Shown one piece after another: positions 43,978 to 53,182 of a DNA stretch of 64,000 nt. Within the stretch, counting starts at the first letter, position 1, and the number at the start of each line of letters is the position of its first letter. The notes beneath the pieces are model-generated. The model made no database searches. It was not told the DNA's origin and worked only from the letters and a program-made list of their open reading frames with translations. The stretch is from CAILZL01 sp963748005 (lineage in GTDB: Bacteria; Pseudomonadota; Gammaproteobacteria; Steroidobacterales; Steroidobacteraceae). The translations under genes were made by a program, and so were the position numbers. The DNA is taken from contig CAVVHH010000002.1 of the NCBI GenBank assembly GCA_963748005.1, positions 3,410,001 through 3,474,000 on the forward strand, in the 5' to 3' direction.

Positions 43978-44807
43978 AGCAGCCTGCGTATGAGGCACGG
44001 CACTCCGGTAAAGCCGTTCGCAATTGCGTCCCGATGGTGGCCGCACTGCTGCTCGCCGCGCTGATTCCCGCGGTGGGCACCGCCCAGCCGGCGGATTATC
44101 TGAAAGGCGCCACTCCCTGGCAGAAAAGCACCAAGGGCATCAGTGGCCTGTGGCGGATGCAGGGTTATCTCAGCAGCACTACCAATCCACCGCGCGCGCG
44201 CGCTGCAAAAACCGTTGATGGGACATTGCCGCCCTTGCTGCCCTGGGCCGCGGAGCTGCTGGAAAAACGCCTGGTGGATGCCGAAAATCTCAAGGCATTT
44301 CCCAACACGGCGTCGATGTGCCTTCCCCAGGGCATCCCTTACATGCTGCATGCCGCGGTCGACGGGCCGGTGCAAATTCTGGAGACGCCCGGTCAGGTCA
44401 CGGTGATCTCCACTGCGTACAACGAAATGTGGTTCATCTACCTGAACCAGCAACATCCGCCGAAGGACGACCTGGAGCCGACCTACCACGGCGACTCGGT
44501 GGGACATTGGGAAGGTGACACGCTGGTGGTTGACACCGTCGGGCTCACCACCAAGACCACGCTTGACCAGGTCGGCATGCCGCATAGCGAGGACCTGCAC
44601 GTCATCACCCGCATTCGACGCACGGACCCCATCACACTGGAGATGCTGGTAACCGTTGATGATCCCAAGGTGTTTTCAAAGCCCTGGAGTCGCCGACAGA
44701 TCTACAAGAAGTCTCCCGATGATGCACGGGTTCTGGAGAGCGTGTGCGAGAACCAGCGCAACGGGGTCGACGCAAACGGCTATCAGATGCTGGACTTCGC
44801 GCGCTGA
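43974..44807 (+). CDS. Secreted protein of unknown function, DUF6152-associated
   Basis: 277 residues with a signal peptide (IPAVGTAQ). The body shows blocks also found in the proteins at 51330-52112 and 54270-55217: a start such as GLWRMQGY, CLPQGIPYML, QVTVISTAYNEMWFIYL, GDSVGHWEGDTLVVDT, MPHSEDLHVITRIRR and a closing YKKSPDD. I recognise these as a family that repeatedly accompanies DUF6152 proteins and TonB receptors, but no biochemical function is known to me. Translationally coupled to the preceding gene. Confidence 0.8.
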   Translation: MKQPAYEARHSGKAVRNCVPMVAALLLAALIPAVGTAQPADYLKGATPWQKSTKGISGLWRMQGYLSSTTNPPRARAAKTVDGTLPPLLPWAAELLEKRLVDAENLKAFPNTASMCLPQGIPYMLHAAVDGPVQILETPGQVTVISTAYNEMWFIYLNQQHPPKDDLEPTYHGDSVGHWEGDTLVVDTVGLTTKTTLDQVGMPHSEDLHVITRIRRTDPITLEMLVTVDDPKVFSKPWSRRQIYKKSPDDARVLESVCENQRNGVDANGYQMLDFAR

Positions 44808-44854
44808 GTTGGCCTGCCTTTAACTGATCCCTTTTGTGTTTCTAAGGAGCCGTC

Positions 44855-46462
44855 ATGAAGATCCTCGCGGGTGCATTGAGTGTACTGCTGCTCCCGATGT
44901 TGGTGAGCGGTCAAACCCTCAACGCTACGTCGTCATGTAAGCGCCTGGCATCATTGGCGCTTCCGGATACAACCATCACGATGGCTGAAGCCGTTCCGGC
45001 TGGCGCCTTCACGCTGCCCGCTCAGGCCGCTTCTCAGGCGTTCAAGTCCTTGTCTGCGTTCTGTCGCGTCGCTGCGGTGACGAAGCCTGCTGTCAGGTTC
45101 GAAGTGTGGCTACCCTTGGCGAACTGGAATGGCAAGTTGCAGGGCGTCGGCAATGGCGCCAATGGCGGCTTTATCGCCTATACGGCAATGGCCACTGCGC
45201 TGCAGCGCGGCTATGCAACCGCGAGCACCGACACGGGGCACCAGACCGACAATCCGCAAGATGCATCCTGGGCGCTGGGACATCCGGAGCTGCTTACCGA
45301 CTTCGGCTATCGTGCCATCCACGTGATGACCGACAACGCGAAAAAGATCGTCACGCAGTTCTATGCGCAACCGGCGAGGCACTCGTACTTCCTTGCGTGT
45401 TCCACGGGCGGTCGTCAGGCGTTGATGGAAGCGCAGCGCTTTCCCGAAGACTACGACGGCATTATCGCCGGTGCGCCGGCAGCGAACTGGACGCACTTCT
45501 ATGTCGGCGGCCACATGTGGGTCGGCAGCGCGCTGAACAAGGATCCCGAAAGCTATATCCCTGTCACCAAACTGAAAGCGTTGGGCGACGCGGTGAACGC
45601 GGCCTGCGACCGGCTCGATGGGATCGCCGATGGCGTCCTTGATGATCCACGCCAATGCAAGTTCGACCCAAAGGCGTTGCAGTGCCCAGCGGGCGAGGAC
45701 GATGCGAGCTGCCTGACGTCGAAGCAGGTGAAGGCAGTCAATGACATCTGGAACGGGCCGCCGCGCAATGCACGCGGCGAACAGGTCTATCCCGGTTTCA
45801 TGCGTGGTGCCGAGGCCACGCTGTCGGCCGGGTCGGGTGGCTTGGGCTGGGACATGAGCATGCTGGGTAGCGGTCCGATGACCGGCGGCCACTTTGAGCT
45901 GGGAACCAAGTCGCTTAGGTACATGGTTTTTGAGAATCCGGACTGGGACTTCCACACGCTGGATGTCGAGCACGACACGGCGTTTGCCGAGAAAAAAGTC
46001 GGCAAAGTCCTGGATGCATTCGATCCCGATCTCACTCGTTTCCGCAATCACGGTGGCCGACTGATTCTGTACCACGGCTGGAGCGATCCGGGGATTTCGC
46101 CGCTGAACACGATCAACTACTACGAGAAGCTTGTTGCATTCGCCGCCAGGAATGGCAATCCGCAGGATGCAGAGGCCAGGACTCAGGAATACGCGCGGCT
46201 GTTCATGGTACCGGGCATGCTCCACTGTGGTGGAGGTCCGGGTCCAAACAGCTTCGACATGGTCACGACACTGGAGCAGTGGGTCGAACAGAAGCAGCCG
46301 CCCGAGCGCATCATCGCTTCGCATGCCACCAACGGGCAGGTCGATCGCACGCGTCCACTGTGCCCGTATCCCCAGGTTGCGGGCTACAAGGGCACGGGCA
46401 GCACCGATGATGCAGCGAACTTTGCCTGCAAGGCGCCTCAGGGGCCGGTGGCGGTCGAGTAA
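44855..46462 (+). CDS. Tannase/feruloyl esterase family protein
   Basis: 535 residues, signal peptide (VLLLPMLVSGQ). Tannase family signatures: CRVAAVTKPAVRFEVWLPLANWNGKLQGVGNGANGG, ASTDTGHQTDNP, elbow ACSTGGRQAL with Ser183, FPEDYDGIIAGAPAANW, YHGWSDPGISP with the acid, and VPGMLHCGGGPGP with the His. All catalytic positions are present. Ribosome-binding site AAGGAG. Expected to hydrolyse aromatic (galloyl or hydroxycinnamoyl) esters in the periplasm or outside. It is the third gene of the operon facing the sigma locus, so the inducing ligand of the receptor may be its substrate or product. Confidence 0.94.
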   Translation: MKILAGALSVLLLPMLVSGQTLNATSSCKRLASLALPDTTITMAEAVPAGAFTLPAQAASQAFKSLSAFCRVAAVTKPAVRFEVWLPLANWNGKLQGVGNGANGGFIAYTAMATALQRGYATASTDTGHQTDNPQDASWALGHPELLTDFGYRAIHVMTDNAKKIVTQFYAQPARHSYFLACSTGGRQALMEAQRFPEDYDGIIAGAPAANWTHFYVGGHMWVGSALNKDPESYIPVTKLKALGDAVNAACDRLDGIADGVLDDPRQCKFDPKALQCPAGEDDASCLTSKQVKAVNDIWNGPPRNARGEQVYPGFMRGAEATLSAGSGGLGWDMSMLGSGPMTGGHFELGTKSLRYMVFENPDWDFHTLDVEHDTAFAEKKVGKVLDAFDPDLTRFRNHGGRLILYHGWSDPGISPLNTINYYEKLVAFAARNGNPQDAEARTQEYARLFMVPGMLHCGGGPGPNSFDMVTTLEQWVEQKQPPERIIASHATNGQVDRTRPLCPYPQVAGYKGTGSTDDAANFACKAPQGPVAVE

Positions 46463-46486
46463 GAAAATATCATCTGGAGACGACAC

Positions 46487-47839
46487 ATGAAAAGAACAGT
46501 CATGCTTTCCGCAGTGCTCATCGCGTTGGCCATTGGATCCGCACTGCCATCGATGGCGCAGACGCCGGCCATCAAGAACACCTTCGTACGGCTCGGCCCC
46601 GGCGTGCCAGGGGTGCTGTATGAACCGGTGACAACAGGCCCGAAGGCCGACATCGGCATCTTCGTGATGCACCTGTCGGGGGACTATCTGCAGTTCTCCG
46701 CCTGCAGCGAACTGTCAAAGCGCGGCTATCGTGTGTTGTGTGCCAACAATACCGGCAGCAGGGTGGCAGCTGAGACCGACCTGAACATGGATCGGGTACT
46801 GTTGGACGCCAAGTTGGGCGTGGCATGGCTGCGCAAGCAGCCCGGGATCCGCAAAGTGGTGCTGTTCGGGCACAGCGGCGGCGGGGTGCTGATGTCCAGC
46901 TACCAAGCTGTCGCCGAGGGTGGCCTCAAGGCCTGCCAGGGACCGGAGAAGATCGTCAAGTGCAATGACAACCTGGCAGACCTGCCGGCAGCGGACGGCC
47001 TGATGCTGATCGATTCGAACTACGGTATGTCGATCATGTCGTTGTTCAGTATTGATCCGGCCGTGGTTGATGAAGCCACTGGCCTGAAGATTGATCCGAA
47101 ATTGGACCTGTACAGCCCGCAGAACGGGTTCAGTTCGAACGGTGCGAAGTACAGCGACGAATTCGCGCACCGGTGGCAGACAGCAGTCGGCAAGCGGGAG
47201 AATCAGCTGATCAGGACGGCACTGGATCGCTTGCAGAAAATCAACGCGGGCCAGGGCCGCTTCAGCGATGACGAGCCTTTCGTCGTGCCGGGAGCCAGCT
47301 ATAACGCCGGTAACAACAAGTTCTTTGCGCAGGACCCCCGCTTCCTGTCGCACACCCGCAAGGCGTGGCCGCTATTACACAAGGACGGCACGATGACGAC
47401 GGAAATCGTGCACACGGTCCGCGTGCCGGAGAACATGAACCCGACGACGCCATCGCTGGAGCGGGGTGCGCTGAAGACTACGGTACGCAAGTTTCTCGGC
47501 AATCTGGCGGTGCGGGTCGGCGACGATTTCGCCTACACCGAGGATTCGATTCGTGGCGTGGACTGGACATCCAGTTACACCACACTGGCCGGGAGTGTGC
47601 AGAACGTGAAGGTTCCGCTGCTGACCATGGGTATGACCGGCCATTGGGAGTTTCTGGCTGCCGAACTCATCTATGAGAATGCGAAGAGCGCGGACAAGAC
47701 CATTGCGTTCGTGGAAGGGGCCACCCACGGCTATACCACGTGCACGAAGTGCGAGAAGTCGCCCGGTCAGTTCGGCGATACGGTGAAGACGATCTATGAC
47801 TACGTCGACGGATGGCTGAGCAAGCCCGGACGGTTTTAG
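46487..47839 (+). CDS. Exported alpha/beta hydrolase
   Basis: 450 residues, signal peptide ending PSMAQ. Full-length paralogue of 4827-6218 but with an intact nucleophile elbow: VVLFGHSGGG with Ser130. Other shared blocks are LYEPVTTGPKADIGIF, RGYRVLCANNTGS, FLSHTRKAWPLLHKDGT, SIRGVDWTSSYTTL and FVEGATHGYTTC with the candidate His. Two Cys near the end (CTKC) could be disulfide-bonded. It follows the tannase gene by 24 bases and is the last gene of the operon. Substrate unknown; an ester downstream of the tannase step is a reasonable guess. Confidence 0.87.
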   Translation: MKRTVMLSAVLIALAIGSALPSMAQTPAIKNTFVRLGPGVPGVLYEPVTTGPKADIGIFVMHLSGDYLQFSACSELSKRGYRVLCANNTGSRVAAETDLNMDRVLLDAKLGVAWLRKQPGIRKVVLFGHSGGGVLMSSYQAVAEGGLKACQGPEKIVKCNDNLADLPAADGLMLIDSNYGMSIMSLFSIDPAVVDEATGLKIDPKLDLYSPQNGFSSNGAKYSDEFAHRWQTAVGKRENQLIRTALDRLQKINAGQGRFSDDEPFVVPGASYNAGNNKFFAQDPRFLSHTRKAWPLLHKDGTMTTEIVHTVRVPENMNPTTPSLERGALKTTVRKFLGNLAVRVGDDFAYTEDSIRGVDWTSSYTTLAGSVQNVKVPLLTMGMTGHWEFLAAELIYENAKSADKTIAFVEGATHGYTTCTKCEKSPGQFGDTVKTIYDYVDGWLSKPGRF

Positions 47840-47921
47840 CCAGGAAGGACGACCGACTGCGGGGCTCGATCCAGGTGTTCGTGACGCGACCAATGTTATG
47901 TATCTGGTCTGGCAAAACAGT

Positions 47922-48900
47922 TTATTTTCTTGGTGTCTCGGCAACCGGTGTTAGCGGCCCGTTGCCGGATGCCCATGAGAGCAAATTGTCGACGACCAGC
48001 TGATCCATGGCTGCACGCGCGTAAACCAAAGCAGAACCAACATGCGTAGTAACACTACGTTTTCCATTTCTGGAAGTTCCCTGGGCACGTTTGGCTCGTT
48101 TGCAAACACATCCAGCCCGGCAGAGAGAATCTTTCTGTCACGCAGGGCGGCGATCAATGCAGCTTCATTGACCGCAGAGCCTCGGCCAACGTTGATCAGA
48201 ATCCCCGTTGGACCCAGTGCCTCCAGCACGTCCGCGTTGATCAGGTTGCGGGTTTCGGCAGCTCCCGGAACGATGACCATCAGCGCGTCCACGTCGTGCG
48301 CCATATCCAGCAAATGCGGACAGTGCTTGTACGCAACGTCGGCATTCGGTCGGGGTGCGTGATAGACCACAGGAACACCAAAAGACTCGATCCGCCGCGC
48401 GATCGCCTGTCCAACACGTCCCATGCCGACCATGCCGATGGTGCGGTCGCGCAGTGTCGTTGTGCTCAGAGGTTAGGGCGCTTGCTGCCATTTTCCGGCT
48501 TGCAGATAACGCATTGCCTGGGGAAGCTGACGTACAGTACACAACAAGAGACCCAGTGCGGTGTCCGCGACTTCCTCATTGAGCACATCCGGCGATTGGT
48601 AACCCTGATGCCATGAGCACCGGCCCATCTCGCCTCCACAAGGTCATGACCGACGCCGAAGCTCGAGGCGATCTCAAGTTTTGGGAATCGCCCCGTGAGT
48701 TCAGCATCGACCCTATCATTGGGTTTCGGATTGGGGCAGGTAACAGCCATTGCCTGAACCCGAGAAGCGATGCTGGACAAGAACGCATCATGATCGTCTG
48801 TCTCGGTCATGCGGTGAACGTTAAATGCCGGCTCAAGTCCGTTGACGACCACGGGCCTCGATGGCCCAACCAATAGCAAATCTGGCGTACTGGTGGTCAT
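47922..48900 (-). pseudogene. Broken D-2-hydroxyacid dehydrogenase gene
   Basis: All parts are recognisable on the minus strand but in different frames. From 48900: LLLVGPSRPVVVNGLE and FPKLEIASSFGVGHDLVE; after a frame change NEEVADTALGLLLCTVRQL and a TAA; then TIGMVGMGRVGQAIARRIESFG (NAD-binding GxGxxG), INVGRGSAVNEAALIAALRD and LDVFANEPNVP; a last frame change gives HVGSALVYARAAMDQLVVDN and a TAA at 47922-47924. At least three lesions, so it cannot make the enzyme. A C-terminal relic of a second copy is at 38041-38217. Confidence 0.88.
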
Positions 48901-48925
48901 CAGTATTCTTTTTCATGTTTGTAAA

Positions 48926-50212
48926 TCATGCGTGCTGACGGGCAGACAGCACAATCGGTCGATCTGGAACCAGCGTGAACAGCGCGAGCGCCGACAAACT
49001 GGCAAGTGCCGAAGCGAGAACCAGCGCCAACGAAAAACTGCCGGTGTGCTGGACAATGAAGCCGGTTGCGAGTGGCGCCATTGCACCGCCAAGATACCCA
49101 CCAAAATTGGTGATGCCTCCTAACGATGCGGTGAAATTTTCCGGCGCGACTTCGCTGACCAGTGACCAATTCATGCTGGTGCAACAGCCATTGCAGAACA
49201 GGGCAACCGCAATACAAGCCACCGCACCGAAATTGCTTTCGGCATAAGCGGCGCCAAAACTGAATATTGCCATGCCGAGGAGGCCGATGATGAGCGTGCC
49301 CTTACGCGTTGCAATCGGCGCATGACCTGCTTTGAGCAACCGGTCGGCAAGCCAGCCGCTGCCGATGCTGCCTACCACACCGAAGCCGAAAGGAATGGCC
49401 GATACCCAACCCGTCATCCGTACATCCATCTGGCGCTGGATTTCCAGATAGCCGGGTAACCAGGCGCCGAATAGCCACAGCATATATATGACACCGAAAT
49501 AGCCGAGCACGAGTCCCCATGTAGCACGGAATGCGAACAGCCGTCGCCAATCTGCAAAACTGGGCTTGGCACCTTTGGTTTTCGCTTCGTTTCCCAATGC
49601 GCTCCGTTCCGCCGTCGTCAGATTCATCTCGCCAGGATCGCGATAGACCGCGAACCACAGTATTGCGATGAGAATGCCTGTGACACCCAGGATGACGAAC
49701 ATGGCACGCCAGCCAAGATTCAGCATCATCGCGGTCAATACTGGCGGCGCCAGTGTGGGACCCAGCGTGGAGACGCAATTCCAGGTGCCAGTGACCAGCG
49801 CGCGACGTTGGATGGGAAACCAGGCGCGCGTCACCGCTGCTGCGCATGGAAACATTGGCGCCTCACCAATGCCCAAACCGGTTCGCGCCAAAGAAAGCTG
49901 CACCAGGTTTGTGGCGAAGCCGGCAGCACTCTGCGCCACAGACCAAAGGCCCATTGCGCTGCCCAGCAATCGGCGTGCTCCGATGCGATCGACTAACGCG
50001 CCGCCGGGCAATTGCGAGAACGCGTAAGCCCACAAAAAAGCCGAGAGCAGCAGTCCCATCTGCGACAAGGACAGACCGAGTTCCTCACGGATCAGTGGAT
50101 TGGCGATCGCCAGCGCGCTGCGATCGAAGTAGTTCAGTGTTCCAGCCGCGACCAGCAGTACCAGAGAGGATGTCTGCATGCGTCGCACGCGCGGGGTGCC
50201 AGTAGGCTCCAT
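48926..50212 (-). CDS. MFS transporter (anion:cation symporter type)
   Basis: 428 residues, twelve predicted membrane helices. Major facilitator features: NYFDRSALAIANPLIREELGLSLSQMGLLLSAFLWAYAFSQLPGGALVDRIGARR at the N-terminus and RTGLGIGEAPMFPCAAAVTRAWFP, typical of the ACS family that carries hexuronates, tartrate, phthalate or other organic anions. It follows (downstream on the same strand) nothing intact, since the adjacent D-2-hydroxyacid dehydrogenase is broken. Likely importer of an organic acid. Confidence 0.92.
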   Translation of the reverse strand: MEPTGTPRVRRMQTSSLVLLVAAGTLNYFDRSALAIANPLIREELGLSLSQMGLLLSAFLWAYAFSQLPGGALVDRIGARRLLGSAMGLWSVAQSAAGFATNLVQLSLARTGLGIGEAPMFPCAAAVTRAWFPIQRRALVTGTWNCVSTLGPTLAPPVLTAMMLNLGWRAMFVILGVTGILIAILWFAVYRDPGEMNLTTAERSALGNEAKTKGAKPSFADWRRLFAFRATWGLVLGYFGVIYMLWLFGAWLPGYLEIQRQMDVRMTGWVSAIPFGFGVVGSIGSGWLADRLLKAGHAPIATRKGTLIIGLLGMAIFSFGAAYAESNFGAVACIAVALFCNGCCTSMNWSLVSEVAPENFTASLGGITNFGGYLGGAMAPLATGFIVQHTGSFSLALVLASALASLSALALFTLVPDRPIVLSARQHA

Positions 50213-50246
50213 GATGAAAGCGTTACCCTGGATGATGTTGTATTCG

Positions 50247-50386
50247 CTTAAGGAAGGTCTGATTTACTTGTCATTTCGAACGCAGTGAGAAATCTTTCTT
50301 TGCTTGGATACTTGGCTATCAATCACTTGCAAGATTTCTCCCTTCGGTCGAAATGACAGTAATGGGATAATCAGACATTTCTTAAG
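50247..50386. repeat. 140-bp palindromic, MITE-like element
   Basis: Outer arms begin and end with CTTAAG and share CTTAAGRAAKGTCTGATT; inner arms are GTCATTTCGAACGC / GGTCGAAATGAC followed by GAGAAATCTT / AAGATTTCTC. The whole can fold into one long hairpin. It lies in the 335-base gap upstream of the MFS gene. No open frame inside. Such short non-coding palindromes are usually moved by a transposase encoded elsewhere. Confidence 0.7.
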
Positions 50387-50547
50387 TGCCAGCTGCTAAT
50401 ATTCAGGTTGAAAGCCGGTACATCGTCAGCTGGATTGAATTGCAAAATTGAAATCAACGCAACGAGATGGCGTCTGACTTCACGTTAGACGCATTGCTCG
50501 CGGAATGGAGAAGCGATGCCGGTCTATTCCGAAACCGGTAACTTGCT

Positions 50548-51288
50548 TCAATTGCTCTTCCGCGGCACAGGCTTGCCATACACTTCGATCCAGCCAACAT
50601 CCGCATAGCCCCCGTCGCCATGGCCGCTGCCGGGCATCAGCGTGGTGAAACCGACTTCATCAACCTTGGTAAGGTCTACTTTGTCTCTGTCCAGCCAGCG
50701 TCCTTGAGTGACCACTTTCTCAATATCAAGTTTGATCCAGCGCCATTCAGAGAGGGTAAATTCACTCACCAGAATATCGGCGATATTGTCGTCGCCGTGC
50801 TCGCCCAGCAGCCACGTGCCATCGGCGAGTTTGAGGATCGGGTGAATGCGGTGCAGCCCGGACACCTTCACTTGCCAGCGGATCTTGCCGAAGCCGCTCA
50901 GATCGACATAACTGTTTTTATCGCGGAATGCCGCGGCACAAGTCTGTTCGCACATTCCGGTCCACAAGTGAGGAGGATTGCTCGGTAGGGCGGGGTCGCC
51001 ATTGATCACGATCTGTTTTCCGGAGGGACCGTATACCTTCAGCTCCAGATTGGGATTGGCGACATTCCCTTGCGTCACCGGATGTTCCATCGGCCCCGGG
51101 TATCGCTTCCAGCCCTCGCGGAAGAACAGGCCCGATTGCGCGCGCACCTCGTGGTCATATTTGCTGTAGTCGCTGGTGTCATACTGCTGAGTGGTCTTGG
51201 GCAATGGTTCCCCGGATTTTTGCGCAAAGGTGCTCGACGCCGTGATGCAGAGAACGGCAACCAGCACCACTCTTGAATTCGCAAACAT
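50548..51288 (-). CDS. Secreted protein of unknown function
   Basis: 246 residues, signal peptide (ITASSTFAQ). Mature part rich in Trp and Gly with a beta-sandwich look: NLELKVYGPSGKQIVINGD, YVDLSGFGKIRWQVKVSGLHRIHPILKLADGTWLLGEHGD, SEFTLSEWRWIKLDIEKVV and VDEVGFTTLMPGSGHGDGGYADVGWIEVYG. This resembles carbohydrate-binding, galactose-binding-like domains. Two Cys (GMCEQTC) could pair. Last gene of the (-) operon that starts at 55217. Function not assigned. Confidence 0.82.
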   Translation of the reverse strand: MFANSRVVLVAVLCITASSTFAQKSGEPLPKTTQQYDTSDYSKYDHEVRAQSGLFFREGWKRYPGPMEHPVTQGNVANPNLELKVYGPSGKQIVINGDPALPSNPPHLWTGMCEQTCAAAFRDKNSYVDLSGFGKIRWQVKVSGLHRIHPILKLADGTWLLGEHGDDNIADILVSEFTLSEWRWIKLDIEKVVTQGRWLDRDKVDLTKVDEVGFTTLMPGSGHGDGGYADVGWIEVYGKPVPRKSN

Positions 51289-51329
51289 AAACTGTCTCCA
51301 CTGAATCGAAGGTTACAGATTGCCGTTCA

Positions 51330-52112
51330 TTACCATCTCAAGGTGCATGGCGTTGGATCCCAGGCGGAACCGTTTGCCATCTTCTTGAATTGCGATGTAA
51401 GGATGTAGGGCACTTCAAGGTTCACCGGATCGTTGGCGACGGCGGTCCAAACCATCAGAGCGCTGCCATTCGGCTCCTGAAAGAGATCGACGTATTCCAG
51501 AAGGCTTGCCTCGGCAGCGTACGGAACACCATTTCTGCGCAGATAGCCGGCGAGCAAATTGGTTGTCGTGATCCGCAGATACTTCGAAGCCGGGGGACCG
51601 CTGGAACCACCCCGCCGAGATGTCCACTGTGCAGTGGAAGTTCCCTGCAAGCTGCGCTCCTGCGTACCAGACGTCTGTTTGTCAAAGTGAAAGACGCGTG
51701 TCTGTTTGCCGTAGTCAATATCCATCTTCAGCGTATTGTCGTCCTGCCAGGTGATGTGCAGATGTGTTGGCAGGTTCATGATGGCAGGGGCCCCAAACGC
51801 CTTGCATTCATTACCCGCTGCCTCGTCCTTGGCGATATCCCACTCATCGGCGACCTTTTTGCCGGCAGCGGAAATCGGAATTCCAAGATAGTCACCTTTG
51901 GCAGGTGGTACCATCCGCATACGCCAGTTCTGCGTGACAACTGAAGTCCAGTAACCCGTCGGATCAAAGGCTGCAGTTGCTTTGGCCGATGGAGGAGGCG
52001 GGTTCTGCTGTTGACCGTACACCCAGCTCGTCATTGCAAGCAGCACCAGCGCGAGTCCCCTTGTGGCAATCGTCAACACTCGCCCCTGGTTCTTGTCGAC
52101 ATGTTCATGCAT
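51330..52112 (-). CDS. Secreted protein of unknown function, DUF6152-associated family
   Basis: 260 residues, signal peptide (LAMTSWVYGQ). Blocks such as FDPTGYWTSVVTQNWRMRM, CKAFGAPAIMNLPTHLHITWQDDNTLKMDIDYGKQTRVF, LRRNGVPYAAEASLLEYVDLF and DPVNLEVPYILTSQFKK parallel the proteins at 54270-55217 and 43974-44807. These look like one superfamily of secreted beta-rich proteins that occurs in DUF6152/TonB-receptor loci. The spacing of 41 bases to the next gene fits one operon. No catalytic residues can be named. Confidence 0.82.
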   Translation of the reverse strand: MHEHVDKNQGRVLTIATRGLALVLLAMTSWVYGQQQNPPPPSAKATAAFDPTGYWTSVVTQNWRMRMVPPAKGDYLGIPISAAGKKVADEWDIAKDEAAGNECKAFGAPAIMNLPTHLHITWQDDNTLKMDIDYGKQTRVFHFDKQTSGTQERSLQGTSTAQWTSRRGGSSGPPASKYLRITTTNLLAGYLRRNGVPYAAEASLLEYVDLFQEPNGSALMVWTAVANDPVNLEVPYILTSQFKKMANGSAWDPTPCTLRW

Positions 52113-52132
52113 GCGTATCTGTCCTCTCTAAA

Positions 52133-53182
52133 CTACTTTTCGCTGGTCAGGCTGTTATAGACAGCCTCGATGAACATGTCGGTAGTCCATGGTCCTGATG
52201 TTGAGCCGTAGCGGGTCTTGTAGGGTTTGGCCGGGTCGGCTGCCTTGATCTGCTTAAGTGTCATCTTCTGGTCGATCAGGTCCTGCACTGCGTCGCGGAT
52301 GATGACGACCATGTTGCGATAGTCGACTACATCGATCTGCCTGAGAATGCGGCCGCGTCCAGGCAGCACGGCAGTGCCGGTCGGCGGTGCGTCGAGAACG
52401 TTCGACTGACTGAAGTAGGGACCGGGTGGAATCGCGATTTCGATTATCTTGTTCAGCGCGTCGATTTCTCCCTGCAGGCTGCCGCCGTGGGCAACATCGA
52501 TCACTGGGAACCGGTCGGCATCGATGATGTTTCCCGCCACGATCACGTCGGATTTCCGGAAGAATACCAGCAGGTCACCATCAGTATGTGCAGCAGGCTG
52601 ATGAATGACTTCGATGCCCTCGTTGTTGAAATACATAACCCGGCGCTTTTCAGAGAACGCGTCGCCCGGCCAGCCGTCAGACGATACCAAGGGTGCTTGA
52701 CCTTTTTCCGGAGGAGCGCTCAGCTGTGTCAGGACCTCTTCGTGCGACAAAATTGTGGCTGCGTCGCTCGCCGTGCGTGCGGTTGTTGAAACTGAAGCAG
52801 ACGTGATGCCGCGGCCAGCTGTGGAGAGCTTCTCATTACCGCCGACCACATCCGGGTCCGCGCTGGTGTCGATGATGTACCGAATAGGTTGATTGGGCGT
52901 GGAGAGCTTCGTTACCGCTGCTAGCACCTCACTTGAAGCTTTTGCTGTACCCGCATTGACGAGCACGACTCCATTGGAGCCGACCTGTACACCGATATTG
53001 GCTCCTGCGCCGGCGATCATGTAGAAATTCGGTTGCACCTCAATTACTTCAAGTACAGCGGTCGGTTGCTGTGCAAATGCAGTAGCAGCAGAAGAAGTGC
53101 AAGCGATCGCGCCAAGCCAGATTGCAACAGCTCTGTGCATACCTGTGCTCAAGTGTTTCACCATGCTTCCGCGCTGTCTCAT
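52133..53182 (-). CDS. Exported metallo-beta-lactamase-fold protein with lost metal ligands
   Basis: 349 residues, signal peptide around AATAFAQQ. The MBL fold is recognisable from FYMIAGAGANIGVQVGSNGVVLVNAGTA, PIRYIIDTSADPDVVGGNE, VIHQPAAHTDGDLLVFF and VIVAGNIID. The zinc motif HxHxDH, which should precede xGGN, reads SADPDV, so three of its four ligands are gone; the His of AHTDGD remains. Two-metal hydrolysis is therefore unlikely. ATG 53182 follows GGGAGGAC and overlaps the upstream TGA (ATGA), showing translational coupling to the propeller gene. Confidence 0.85.
   Translation of the reverse strand: MRQRGSMVKHLSTGMHRAVAIWLGAIACTSSAATAFAQQPTAVLEVIEVQPNFYMIAGAGANIGVQVGSNGVVLVNAGTAKASSEVLAAVTKLSTPNQPIRYIIDTSADPDVVGGNEKLSTAGRGITSASVSTTARTASDAATILSHEEVLTQLSAPPEKGQAPLVSSDGWPGDAFSEKRRVMYFNNEGIEVIHQPAAHTDGDLLVFFRKSDVIVAGNIIDADRFPVIDVAHGGSLQGEIDALNKIIEIAIPPGPYFSQSNVLDAPPTGTAVLPGRGRILRQIDVVDYRNMVVIIRDAVQDLIDQKMTLKQIKAADPAKPYKTRYGSTSGPWTTDMFIEAVYNSLTSEK

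Noticed and set aside
45110..46672. 520-residue open frame on the minus strand
   Set aside because: It lies opposite the tannase-family gene with intact catalytic motifs. The translation is rich in Arg and His without recognisable structure.
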